Part shown: positions 26,011 to 35,839 of the stretch, piece by piece
How positions within the stretch are numbered: position 1 is the stretch's first letter
How the letters are laid out: the number at the start of each line of letters is the position of its first letter
Source of the DNA: Streptomyces diacarni
GTDB lineage: Bacteria; Actinomycetota; Actinomycetes; Streptomycetales; Streptomycetaceae
DNA: 64,000 bases
Assembly (NCBI RefSeq): GCF_003323715.1
Contig: NZ_QOIN01000048.1
Location: forward strand, 558,001 to 622,000
Direction: 5' to 3'
The notes under the pieces: generated by a model
Database searches by the model: none
Told to the model about the DNA's origin: nothing
Seen by the model: the letters and a program-made list of their open reading frames with translations, nothing else
Program-made: the position numbers and the translations under genes

Positions 26011-27642
26011 ATGCAGATCGAGCAGCACGGCGTCGACGTCATCCCCGAAGCCGAGCGCACGAGCCGGCCGCGCGACATCGTCAGCTTCCTCATCGGCTCG
26101 AACCTGGCGCTCGGTGTCGTCGTCTTCGGCTGGTTGCCGGTCTCCTTCGGCCTCGGCTTCTGGGCCTCCGCCTCGGCGATGGTGCTGGGCACCCTCATCG
26201 GGACGCTGCTGGTCGCCCCGCTCGCGCTGGTCTCCCTGCGTACCGCGACCAACCTCTCCACCAGCAGCGGCGCCCAGTTCGGCGTACGGGGCAGGCTGCT
26301 CGGCTCGGCCCTCGGCCTGCTGCTCTCGCTCGGCTACACCGCACTGACCCTGTGGGTCGGCGGTGACGCGATGGTCGGCTCGCTCGCCCGGCTGTTCGGG
26401 CTGCCGGACTCGGCCGCCTCCTACGCGCTCGTCTACGCGGTGCTCGCCGTGTGCACCGCCGGGTGCGCCGTCTACGGCTACCGGCTGCTGCTGCGGCTCA
26501 GCCGCGTCCTGGCGATCGGCATGACCGCGCTGCTGGTCGTCGGCCTCGCCGCGTACGCGCCGCAGTTCACCACCCAGGCCCCCACGGGCACGAGCTACCT
26601 GCTGGGCGACTTCCTCCCGACCTGGTTGCTGGCCGTCGTCGCGGCCGGGCTCAGCGGACCGATGGCCTTCATCACCCTGCTGGGCGACTACACCCGCTAC
26701 ATGTCGCCCACCCGTCACTCCGCCCGCCGGGTCTACCTGACCACCTGCGGCGGGCTCGTCGCCGGGCTGCTCATCCCGCAGTTGTTCGGCACGTTCACCG
26801 CGGTCGCCGTCGACGCGGCGAGTGACTACGCGGGCCCCCTCGTCCAGCAGGCACCGTTCTGGTTCCTCGTCCCGCTGCTGCTGGCCGCCTCACTCGGCTC
26901 GGTCGGCAACGCGGGGCTGATGCTCTACTCGATGGGTCTGGACCTGGACGCCATCGTCCCGCGCACCACCCGCACCCGCGCCACCTACGGCGTGGCGGCA
27001 CTGGCCACCGTCCTGGTCTACCTCGGCCACTTCGTGTGGGACGCGCAGGAGGCGATGACGGCGTTCGTCCTGCTGCTGACCGCCGTCGGCACCCCGTGGG
27101 CCGTGATCGTGCTGATCGGGCACGCGCGCTGCCGCGGAAACTACGACGCCGAGGCGCTCCAGGTCCTCAACCGGCGTTCGGTCGGCGGCCGGTACTGGTA
27201 CACGGCAGGGTGGAACGCGCGGGCCACCGCGGCCTGGGCCATCGGCTCGGGCGTCGGCCTGCTGGCCGTCGACACGCCCGTCTACACCGGGCCGCTCGTC
27301 GGGCACCTGGGCGGCTTCGACCTCAGCTTCCTGCTCTCGGCCGCCGTCACGGCCGCGGTCTTCACCGCGGTCACGACCGGGGAGCCGGCCCGCCCGGCGG
27401 CTGAACCGCCCGCGGCGGGGGAGGCCTCTTCGACGGGAGAGACGCCCGCGGCGGGAGAGAGGTCCGCGGCGGGGGGCAGGTCCGCGTCGGGCCGGGCACC
27501 CGCGGGGCACGAGTGCGGAAAAGCCGAAAGCACCGCGGCGGCCGGGGAGCCCGAGGGGGCCGGGGAAGGCGCGGGGAGCGGGGAGGTCGGGGAGCCGGAG
27601 GGGTCGTGTGGAGCCCCGGAGGCCAGGGGTGCGACGGCCTGA
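26011..27642 (+). CDS. NCS1-family permease (purine/cytosine/allantoin type)
   Basis: A 543-residue membrane transporter with about twelve hydrophobic segments between residues 20 and 460. It has NCS1-like features: LIGSNLALGVVVFGWLPVSFGLGFW near TM1, GGPMAFI-like LSGPMAFITLLGDYTRYMSP, and GNAGLMLYSMGLDLD. ATG 26011 follows AGGGAG. Divergence from the urease/agmatine deiminase operon suggests a nitrogenous substrate (nucleobase, allantoin or urea-related). The last ~85 residues form a charged, Gly/Ala/Glu/Pro-rich tail with AAGE/TGE repeats that is not part of the transporter fold. Substrate is not certain. Confidence 0.85.
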   Translation: MQIEQHGVDVIPEAERTSRPRDIVSFLIGSNLALGVVVFGWLPVSFGLGFWASASAMVLGTLIGTLLVAPLALVSLRTATNLSTSSGAQFGVRGRLLGSALGLLLSLGYTALTLWVGGDAMVGSLARLFGLPDSAASYALVYAVLAVCTAGCAVYGYRLLLRLSRVLAIGMTALLVVGLAAYAPQFTTQAPTGTSYLLGDFLPTWLLAVVAAGLSGPMAFITLLGDYTRYMSPTRHSARRVYLTTCGGLVAGLLIPQLFGTFTAVAVDAASDYAGPLVQQAPFWFLVPLLLAASLGSVGNAGLMLYSMGLDLDAIVPRTTRTRATYGVAALATVLVYLGHFVWDAQEAMTAFVLLLTAVGTPWAVIVLIGHARCRGNYDAEALQVLNRRSVGGRYWYTAGWNARATAAWAIGSGVGLLAVDTPVYTGPLVGHLGGFDLSFLLSAAVTAAVFTAVTTGEPARPAAEPPAAGEASSTGETPAAGERSAAGGRSASGRAPAGHECGKAESTAAAGEPEGAGEGAGSGEVGEPEGSCGAPEARGATA

Positions 27643-27690
27643 CCTGCGGCTGACCGCCCGCCGGCCAAGCGGAGGCACGCGCTCCCCGCA

Positions 27691-27731
27691 CGGTCCCGGT
27701 TGCTGTGGAATTCCCACAGCAACCGGGACCG
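27691..27731. terminator. Strong terminator after the NCS1 permease
   Basis: An 18-bp perfect stem, CGGTCCCGGTTGCTGTGG (27691-27708) with its complement at 27714-27731, and loop AATTC. It insulates accB. Confidence 0.8.
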
Positions 27732-27861
27732 GTGATGTGAGGATCCCCTGCTTGGCCCCGTGTCCCCTCGCGGGTTCTGTCCAGCGCTGCCATGAATCGG
27801 GCGCGGAGACTGTACGAATCTGACCACGGCGGCGAGGCCCACTGTTTCGTAGGGTCTATAC

Positions 27862-29475
<1,614 letters not shown>

Positions 29476-29486
29476 TGGGAGCACAG

Positions 29487-29744
29487 ATGAACGAGACCCC
29501 CAAGGAGTCCGCCAGTACGGGCCCGTCGAGCGCCACGGCCGACGGCGTCGTGCGCGTGGAGAAGGGCCAGGCCAACGCGGAGGAGCTGGCCGCGGTCACC
29601 GCGCTGCTGCTCGCCCGCGCCGCCGCCACGACACGGGCCGGCCGGACACAGGCGCCCGCGCGCCGCGGGCGCCCGACGAAGGCCGGGTGGCGCCGCCTGG
29701 AGCGCCAGCACGGCTTCCGCGCGCCGCACAGCTGGCAGGGCTGA
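29487..29744 (+). CDS. accE: Acyl-CoA carboxylase epsilon subunit
   Basis: An 85-residue protein that stimulates the AccA-AccB complex. The typical epsilon segment is present: VRVEKGQANAEELAAVTALLLARAAA, then a basic Ala/Arg linker and the C-terminal WRRLERQHGFRAPHSWQG. ATG 29487 follows GGGAG at 5 bases; the in-frame ATG at 29475 overlaps the accB stop and lacks a binding site. It is co-transcribed with accB and ends before a strong terminator. Confidence 0.93.
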   Translation: MNETPKESASTGPSSATADGVVRVEKGQANAEELAAVTALLLARAAATTRAGRTQAPARRGRPTKAGWRRLERQHGFRAPHSWQG

Positions 29745-29808
29745 GCGCCCGAAGCGGGAGGAGCGGGCGCGAACGCGGTGCGGCGCCGGCCCGCGGCCCC
29801 GAGAACGA

Positions 29809-29858
29809 CCGAGGCGCGTGCCGGAACCCCGGGGACAGGGTTCCGGCACGCGCCTCGG
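29809..29858. terminator. Bidirectional terminator between accE and the duplicated-motif microprotein
   Basis: A 21-bp perfect stem (29809-29829 with 29838-29858) and 8-base loop, starting CCGAGGCGCGTGCCGG. It lies between convergent genes, which independently supports a real minus-strand gene at 29881-30081. Confidence 0.85.
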
Positions 29859-29880
29859 TGTATGCGCGGGTGCGCTGCGC

Positions 29881-30081
29881 TCAGCTCGCCGGCGCGTCCA
29901 CCAGCGTGGTGCGGCGGGGGTTGGCAGTCTGGCTGGGGAGCACGTCCTCCGCGTTCTGCGCTGCCTCCTGTGAGACGTCTGCCTCCACCGCGCGGGCCGT
30001 CAGCTCGTCGGCGTCGTTGAGGTGCGCCAGAGTGGTGCGCCGCGGGTTGGCTATCTTCCCCATGGTCAGTGTGGACTTCAC
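29881..30081 (-). CDS. 66-residue protein with duplicated ANPRRTTL motif, unknown function
   Basis: The GTG start at 30081 has AAGGG six bases upstream; an internal ATG at 30063 lacks a binding site. The protein carries ANPRRTTL twice, at residues 11-18 (30028-30051) and 53-60 (29902-29925), separated by an acidic helical stretch rich in Asp, Glu and Ala. The two DNA copies differ at three synonymous positions (CCG/CCC, CGG/CGC, ACT/ACG), so the peptide, not the DNA, is conserved. It has no Cys, Trp, signal sequence or membrane segment. It could be a linear motif protein, a peptide precursor or a two-site adaptor; none is shown. It lies between accBE and the first conservon. Confidence 0.72.
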   Translation of the reverse strand: MKSTLTMGKIANPRRTTLAHLNDADELTARAVEADVSQEAAQNAEDVLPSQTANPRRTTLVDAPAS

Positions 30082-30642
30082 TGGATGCCCTTACCTCGCT
30101 CGGCTTGTCATTTCGATATGAGATGTAAACGCCGAGAGTAGGCCCGCTATTCCCCGCCCGAACGTGACCTAGGCAACGCTTGCCATGTGAGTTTCCTCAC
30201 GAGCCGGTTACCAAAAGCGACATAAAGAAACGTCGGCCAGGTGATGCAATCGGGCAGAGCGGGCCAACGGGGGCAATCCGTGCACAGTGTTGATCTTGCA
30301 GTCATGGTGGGCAGGTCCGATGGAGCGGATGTTCGATCGGGAGAAGTCCGGCATTCCACTTCACCGTTTCGACGCACCGTGAGGGGGTGGATGCGAATAG
30401 TTACTGATCGCCGGTGGTTATCCACAGCCCTTGTTGCAGATCCGGCACTGTGCTGGAATTCCACGGACCGCCGCAGGACGAAACCATGACCGGCGCGCGT
30501 CGGACGCAGAAGCGGCGCCGCGCGACGGTGCTGAGGGGACGCGCCGGTCATCACGACCGCCATGGGGGCCTGGGACCCCCACGACTCGATACCGTCCCGC
30601 CGTCGCGACGGAGGGACGCCTGGTCCAGAGGTTGCGACGCTA
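30082..30642. other. 561-bp intergenic region with divergent promoters (microprotein and cvnA)
   Basis: No convincing gene. The left part is AT-rich for this genome (30090-30260) and should hold the minus-strand promoter of the microprotein. The right part leads to the first cvnA and contains TTATCCACA at 30418-30426, a single DnaA-box-like site, and TGCTGGAATTCC at 30451-30462, which recurs upstream of the second cvnA. Confidence 0.5.
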
Positions 30643-33600
30643 GTGCAGGGACGTTTCAAGAGGGATGGCAGCGCTGAGGGAGCCCCGGAGGCGCGCGGCT
30701 CGGCCGACCGCGTCTCCCAGCCTCAGCGCGCCCAGGACGGCGGGCCCCAAGGTCAGGGCGCGCCCTCCGGTCAGCAGGTGAGCGGTGAGAAGGGCGCCGC
30801 GGCCACGAAGGCCGACAAGACCGGCAAGCTCGGGAAGACGGGCAAGGCCGCGAAGAAGGACGGCGCCAAGGGCGCCGCCTCGTCCTCTTCTTCGGCTTCC
30901 TCGGCTTCCTCGGCTTCTTCGGCTTCCCCGACCCCCGACCCGGGTTCGCGCATGGCGCTGCGCAACTGGCACATCAGCACGCGCCTGGTCTCCCTGCTCG
31001 CCCTCCCCGTCATCGCGGCCACCACGCTCGGCGGCCTGCGCATCTCCGACTCGCTCCAGAACGTCGACCAGCTCGACAACATGAAGCGCCTCACCGAGAT
31101 GACGGAGCAGGCGACCGAGCTCGCCGCCGCCCTCCAGGAGGAGCGCGACCGCTCGGCGGGCCCCCTGGTCAGCACGGGGAACCAGAAGGACGACGTCGTC
31201 GTCGGCGCCCGCGAGGACACCGACAAGGCCTTCCAGTCCTTCAAGGAAACCACCGGCGACATCGACGGCAGCGACAAGGTGATGGCGGGCGTCCAGTCCA
31301 CCGTCTTGGACATCACCCGCCAGCTCACCGCGATCAACACGGTCCGCGAGCGCGCCTACGAGAACCCGGAGTACGTCTCCCAGACGGTCAACTCCTACAA
31401 CCAGCTCATCGAGTCCCTGCTCTCCCTCTCGCAGGACATGGCGCAGGCGACGAGCAACTCGGAGATGATCCGCAGCACCCGCGCCCTGGCCGCGTTCTCC
31501 AGCGCCAAGGAGTACGCCTCCATCCAGCGGGCCATCATCTCCGCCGGCCTGGCCCACCAGCCCACCCCCAAGCTGTCCGAGAGCGACCGGCTGTTCGCCA
31601 GGACCGCCACCGACAGCGAGGGTGCCGAGCTCGACAGCTTCGGCCAGATCTACGGCTCGGGGGAGACCGACGACCTCCTCAAGCCGCTCGGCGGCAGCGA
31701 CGTCAACGTCGTCATGGCGAACAAGTACCGCGACCGGATGCTGCACAGCCCCGACGCGATCAAGAAGCAGCGCCGCACCTACGTCGACTGGATGGACCAG
31801 GACGAGTCCAAGATCCAGGCGATGCGCAAGATCGAGCACACCCTGCTGGAGAAGATGGAGCAGCAGGCCCGCGAGCTGCGCTCCGAGGCGCAGCGCGAGG
31901 CGCTGATCAGCGGTGCGCTCATCCTGCTCGTGCTGGGCATCTCGCTGGTCGGCGCGTTCGTCGTCGCCCGCTCCATGGTCCGCTCGCTGCGCCGCCTCCA
32001 GGACACCGCGCAGGATGTCGCGCGCAAGCGGCTGCCCGAGCTGGTCAAGCAGATGTCCGAGGCCGAGCCGCAGGACGTCGACACCTCCGTCGAGTCCGTG
32101 GGCGTGCACAGCCGGGACGAGATCGGCAAGGTGGCCTCCGCGTTCGACGACGTCCACCGCGAGGCCGTCCGCCTCGCCGGCGAGCAGGCGCTGCTGCGGG
32201 GCAACGTCAACGCGATGTTCACCAACCTCTCGCGCCGCAGCCAGGGCCTGATCCAGCGCCAGCTCTCGCTCATCTCCGAGCTGGAGTCCCGCGAGGCCGA
32301 CCCCGACCAGCTCTCCTCGCTCTTCAAGCTCGACCACCTCGCCACCCGCATGCGCCGCAACGGCGAGAACCTGCTGGTCCTCGCGGGCGAGGAGCCCGGA
32401 AGGCGCTGGACCCGTCCGGTCCCGCTGGTCGACGTGCTGCGTGCCGCCGCCTCCGAGGTGGAGCAGTACGAGCGCATCGAGCTCAACTCGGTGCCGGCGA
32501 ACGAGGTCACGGGCCGCGTCGTCAACGACCTCGTCCACCTGCTCGCCGAGCTGCTGGAGAACGCCACCTCGTTCTCCTCACCGCAGACCAAGGTCAAGGT
32601 CACCGGACACGCGCTGCCCGACGGCCGGGTCCTCATCGAGATCCACGACACCGGCATCGGGCTCTCGCCCGAGGACCTGTCCGCGATCAACGAGCGGCTG
32701 GCCAACCCGCCGACGGTGGACGTTTCCGTCTCCCGCCGCATGGGCCTGTTCGTGGTCGGCCGCCTCTCCCTGCGGCACGGCATCCGCATCCAGCTGCGCC
32801 CCTCCGACTCCGGTGGCACGACCGCGCTGGTCATGCTCCCCATCGACGTCGCACAGGGTGCCAAGGGCCGCGCCGGTGCGCCCGGCGGCCAGAGCGGGCC
32901 GCCGCCCGCGCAGCAGCGCGGCGGCAGCAAGGGCGGCAACCTCGCGGCGGCGCTCCAGCGCGGCCCGCAGGGCGGCACGCCCGGCGCGCCGTCCGCGGGT
33001 ACCGGCGCGGGAGCCGGCTCGCTGGGCCAGGGCGGCTCGCGGCTGGGCGCCCTGCCCACGCGCGGTCAGAGCGGCGGCGCACGCCCGGCGCTGCCGGGCG
33101 GCGGCGCGCAGGGTGGCTCCGGCGGCAGCGCCGTGAACTTCTTCGGCGCCCCGCCGAGCCCGGCCCGCCCGGGCGAGGCCCCCGCGGGTCCGAGCGGCTC
33201 CGGCGGCGGTGCCCAGCCGCCGCTGCCCACCCGCGGCGGCCCCGCGGGGCAGCTCCCCGGCGGGTCGGACGCCCCCGGCGGCCCGCAGCAGGGCGGCACG
33301 GGCCAGTTCGCGCTGGAGCAGGGGCCGTCCGGCCCCCACGACACCGGCCAGTTCGCCCAGCCGGGCACCCCCTCTCAGGGCCCGGGCAGCACGAGCGAGA
33401 TTCCGCGGATCGCGCCGGACGGCCCGGCGGGCACCGGCCAGTACGCGCAGCCGGGTGGCTCCGTGCAGCCGGGCGGCTCCGCGCAGGACGAGGGCCCGGG
33501 CAGCACGAGCCAGTTCCCGCGCGTCAGCGCCGACGACGCGGCCCGGGCGGGCCGCTTCCCGCAGCACGGTTCCCCGTCGGAGGGCCCCGGCAGCACGAGC

Positions 33601-34935
33601 GAGATCCCGCGGATCACGCCGGACGGCCCGGCGGGCACGGGGCAGTACGCGCAGCCGGGCGGTCCCGAGTCCACGGGCCGGTTCCCGCAGCCTGACGCGC
33701 CCGGGGGAACAACGGGCCGGTTCGCGCTGGAACAGGGGCCGACAGGGCCGGCCGACACCGGCGCTTTCCCGCAGCAGGGTGCGCCCTCTGGGGGGCCTGG
33801 CAGCACGAGCGAGATTCCGCGGATCACGCCGGACGGCCCCGCGAGCACCGGCCAGTACGCGCAGCCGGCCGACCCGTACTCCACGGGTGGGTTCCCGCAG
33901 CAGTCGGGCCCCGCGGACACCGGGCAGTTCCCGCAGCAGTCGGGTCCCGCGGACACCGGGCAGTTCCCGCAGCAGTCGGGCCCGGCGGACACCGGGCAGT
34001 TCCCGCAGCAGTCGGGCCCGGCGGACACCGGCCGGTTCGCGCTGCCGCCGCAGCCGGGCGGCCCGGCGGACACAGGCGAGTACCCGCAGGCGCCTTCCCC
34101 CTCGGACACCGGCGAGTACGCCCGCCCCGACGGGCCAGGCGACACGGGCCAGTTCGCGCGGCCGCAGCAGGCGAACGCGTCCGACGCGTCGCAGGGCCGC
34201 CCGAGCTGGGCGCGGCCCGAGCGGGGTCCGCAGGACGCCGAGGCGCCGCGTGGCCACGACGAGCCCCAGGGCACCGGCGAGCACGCACGGCCGCAGCAGC
34301 CCGGCACCGGTTTCCCGGACGGCATACCCTCGGGGCCCCCGGCCCCGCAGGACGCGCCGACTCCGATCTTCGCCTCCATGGAGTCCAACTGGTTCCGTGG
34401 CGCGGGGGAGCCCACCCCGCAGGCACAGCCGCACGAGGGCCGTCCGGGCCCGGCCGACGACGGCAGCGGCATGCAGGGCAACGGGCGGCAGCACGCGCCG
34501 GCGTCCGCTCCCCGCCCCGGGCAGCCCGCCTCGGCGGTGCCGCCGCTGCCGCAGCGCCGGTCCACCCCCGGTGCTCCCGCGGGGAGTGACGGGGCGGCCG
34601 CCGAGGGCAACTCGGCCGCCTCCCACGGCGCGGCGCCCGACGCCGGCCACTGGGGAGCCTCGCCCAACGACGAGCGCTGGCGGCGTGCCGAGCAGCTGCG
34701 TGAGCCCGCCGCCGGCGGTGTCACGACCTCGGGTCTGCCGCGCCGCGTGCCCCGCGCCAACCTGGTGGCGGGTACCGCACAGCAGCAGTCCACCGCACAG
34801 TCCGGTCCACAGGTCTCCCGCGCGCCCAACGACGTGCGTGGCCGGCTGACCAATCTCCGCCGTGGCGTCCAGCAGGGCCGACAGGCCGGCACGGACACCC
34901 ACGGCGCAGGTCCCACCTATCAGCAGGAGCGTTAG
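30643..34935 (+). CDS. cvnA: Conservon CvnA-type sensor histidine-kinase-like protein (first conservon)
   Basis: A 1430-residue membrane protein. GTG 30643 gives VQGRFKRDGSAEG, the start I expect for this family; the frame is open further upstream. TM1 is near residue 115-131, then a nitrate/nitrite-sensor-type extracellular domain, TM2 near 420-445, a HAMP-like region, and a HATPase domain (N-box NDLVHLLAELLENATSF near 627; MGLFVVGRL). From about residue 745 a Gly/Pro/Gln-rich tail of nearly 700 residues runs to a conserved end (SGLPRRVPRANLVAG ... VRGRLTNLRRGVQQGR). CvnA with CvnB-D forms a membrane complex likened to eukaryotic G-protein-coupled receptor systems. Confidence 0.92.
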   Translation: MQGRFKRDGSAEGAPEARGSADRVSQPQRAQDGGPQGQGAPSGQQVSGEKGAAATKADKTGKLGKTGKAAKKDGAKGAASSSSSASSASSASSASPTPDPGSRMALRNWHISTRLVSLLALPVIAATTLGGLRISDSLQNVDQLDNMKRLTEMTEQATELAAALQEERDRSAGPLVSTGNQKDDVVVGAREDTDKAFQSFKETTGDIDGSDKVMAGVQSTVLDITRQLTAINTVRERAYENPEYVSQTVNSYNQLIESLLSLSQDMAQATSNSEMIRSTRALAAFSSAKEYASIQRAIISAGLAHQPTPKLSESDRLFARTATDSEGAELDSFGQIYGSGETDDLLKPLGGSDVNVVMANKYRDRMLHSPDAIKKQRRTYVDWMDQDESKIQAMRKIEHTLLEKMEQQARELRSEAQREALISGALILLVLGISLVGAFVVARSMVRSLRRLQDTAQDVARKRLPELVKQMSEAEPQDVDTSVESVGVHSRDEIGKVASAFDDVHREAVRLAGEQALLRGNVNAMFTNLSRRSQGLIQRQLSLISELESREADPDQLSSLFKLDHLATRMRRNGENLLVLAGEEPGRRWTRPVPLVDVLRAAASEVEQYERIELNSVPANEVTGRVVNDLVHLLAELLENATSFSSPQTKVKVTGHALPDGRVLIEIHDTGIGLSPEDLSAINERLANPPTVDVSVSRRMGLFVVGRLSLRHGIRIQLRPSDSGGTTALVMLPIDVAQGAKGRAGAPGGQSGPPPAQQRGGSKGGNLAAALQRGPQGGTPGAPSAGTGAGAGSLGQGGSRLGALPTRGQSGGARPALPGGGAQGGSGGSAVNFFGAPPSPARPGEAPAGPSGSGGGAQPPLPTRGGPAGQLPGGSDAPGGPQQGGTGQFALEQGPSGPHDTGQFAQPGTPSQGPGSTSEIPRIAPDGPAGTGQYAQPGGSVQPGGSAQDEGPGSTSQFPRVSADDAARAGRFPQHGSPSEGPGSTSEIPRITPDGPAGTGQYAQPGGPESTGRFPQPDAPGGTTGRFALEQGPTGPADTGAFPQQGAPSGGPGSTSEIPRITPDGPASTGQYAQPADPYSTGGFPQQSGPADTGQFPQQSGPADTGQFPQQSGPADTGQFPQQSGPADTGRFALPPQPGGPADTGEYPQAPSPSDTGEYARPDGPGDTGQFARPQQANASDASQGRPSWARPERGPQDAEAPRGHDEPQGTGEHARPQQPGTGFPDGIPSGPPAPQDAPTPIFASMESNWFRGAGEPTPQAQPHEGRPGPADDGSGMQGNGRQHAPASAPRPGQPASAVPPLPQRRSTPGAPAGSDGAAAEGNSAASHGAAPDAGHWGASPNDERWRRAEQLREPAAGGVTTSGLPRRVPRANLVAGTAQQQSTAQSGPQVSRAPNDVRGRLTNLRRGVQQGRQAGTDTHGAGPTYQQER
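33901..34044 (+). repeat. 36-bp in-frame tandem repeat in the CvnA tail
   Basis: Three near-identical 36-base units (33901-33936, 33937-33972, 33973-34008) and a diverged fourth (34009-34044) encode QSGPADTGQFPQ. Degenerate relatives (TGQYAQP, TGRFALEQGP, STSEIPRI) extend through 33300-34150. Length variation between strains is likely. Confidence 0.9.
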
Positions 34936-35358
34936 TTGAGTCCGATGAGCCAGGCTGCGCAGAATCTGAACTGGTTGATCACCAACTTCGTGGAGAACAC
35001 CCCCGGGGTGTCGCACACGGTGGTGGTCTCCGCCGACGGCCTGCTTCTGGCCATGTCGGAAGGGTTCCCCCGGGACCGTGCCGACCAGCTGGCGGCGGTC
35101 GCCTCGGGGCTGTCCTCGCTGACGTCCGGTGCGTCGCGCATCTTCGAGGGCGGCGTCGTCAATCAGACCGTGGTGGAGATGGAGAGGGGATTCCTCTTCA
35201 TCATGGCCATCTCGGATGGTTCCTCACTGGCCGTCCTCGCCCACCCGGAAGCGGACATCGGCCTCGTCGGCTACGAGATGGCGCTGTTGGTGGACCGTGC
35301 TGGAAGCGTACTCACTCCGGACGTGCGCGCGGAACTCCAGGGAAGCATTCTCAACTGA
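34936..35358 (+). CDS. cvnB: Conservon CvnB, roadblock/LC7 domain protein (first conservon)
   Basis: A 140-residue roadblock/LC7 fold protein (NLNWLITNFVENTPGVSHTVVVSADGLLLAMSEGFPRDRADQLAAVASGLSSL). Such proteins regulate small GTPases, here presumably CvnD. The TTG at 34936 starts right after the cvnA stop, with AGGAG six bases before it; the ATG at 34945 is 15 bases away. The second conservon has GTG at the matching position, supporting the longer start. Almost identical to the second CvnB. Confidence 0.93.
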   Translation: MSPMSQAAQNLNWLITNFVENTPGVSHTVVVSADGLLLAMSEGFPRDRADQLAAVASGLSSLTSGASRIFEGGVVNQTVVEMERGFLFIMAISDGSSLAVLAHPEADIGLVGYEMALLVDRAGSVLTPDVRAELQGSILN

Positions 35359-35425
35359 TCGTCACGCTCCCCCCACCTGAGCACCACAGTCCGTCCGCCG
35401 ACCCCATGCCTCGCTCGGAGGAGCC

Positions 35426-35839
35426 ATGACCCCGCCGCCCGCCTCGCACGACCCGTACGGCGCGTACAACGCCCATGCGCCGTACGGTGGTGAGGGCGAC
35501 CAGCCGCTGGTGCGCCCCTACGCCATGACGGGCGGGCGCACCCGGCCGCGCTACCAGCTCGCCATAGAGGCCCTGGTGAGCAGCAACGCGGACCCGATGC
35601 AGCTGCAGGGGCTGCTCCCGGAGCACCAGCGGATCTGCCACCTGTGCCGGGAGGTCAAGTCGGTCGCGGAGGTCTCCGCGCTGCTGGCCATCCCGCTGGG
35701 GGTGGCCCGGATTCTCGTCGCCGACCTCGCCGAGGCCGGGATGGTGGCCATCCACCAGCCGGGCAGTGCCTCGGACCCGGGCGGTACCCCCGATGTGACG
35801 CTGCTGGAAAGGGTGCTCAGTGGACTTCGCAAGCTCTAG
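35426..35839 (+). CDS. cvnC: Conservon CvnC, DUF742 protein (first conservon)
   Basis: A 137-residue DUF742 protein with a winged-helix-like core (PLVRPYAMTGGRTRPRYQLAIEALV ... LPEHQRICHLCREVKSVAEVSALLAIPLGVARILVADLAEAGMVAIHQP). ATG 35426 follows GAGGAG. DUF742 proteins occur only with CvnB/CvnD partners; the fold resembles a DNA-binding winged helix but function is unproven. The end (TLLERVLSGLRKL) overlaps the cvnD start by 20 bases. Confidence 0.92.
   Translation: MTPPPASHDPYGAYNAHAPYGGEGDQPLVRPYAMTGGRTRPRYQLAIEALVSSNADPMQLQGLLPEHQRICHLCREVKSVAEVSALLAIPLGVARILVADLAEAGMVAIHQPGSASDPGGTPDVTLLERVLSGLRKL

Noticed and set aside
30418..30426. TTATCCACA, a DnaA-box-like nonamer
   Set aside because: A single site without the clustered boxes, dnaA/dnaN or gyrase genes expected at oriC; chance or minor titration site at most.
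30562..30642. Upstream start for the first cvnA at 30562
   Set aside because: The added residues (MGAWDPHDSIPSRRRDGG) are unlike the family; GTG 30643 gives the expected VQGRFKRDGS start.
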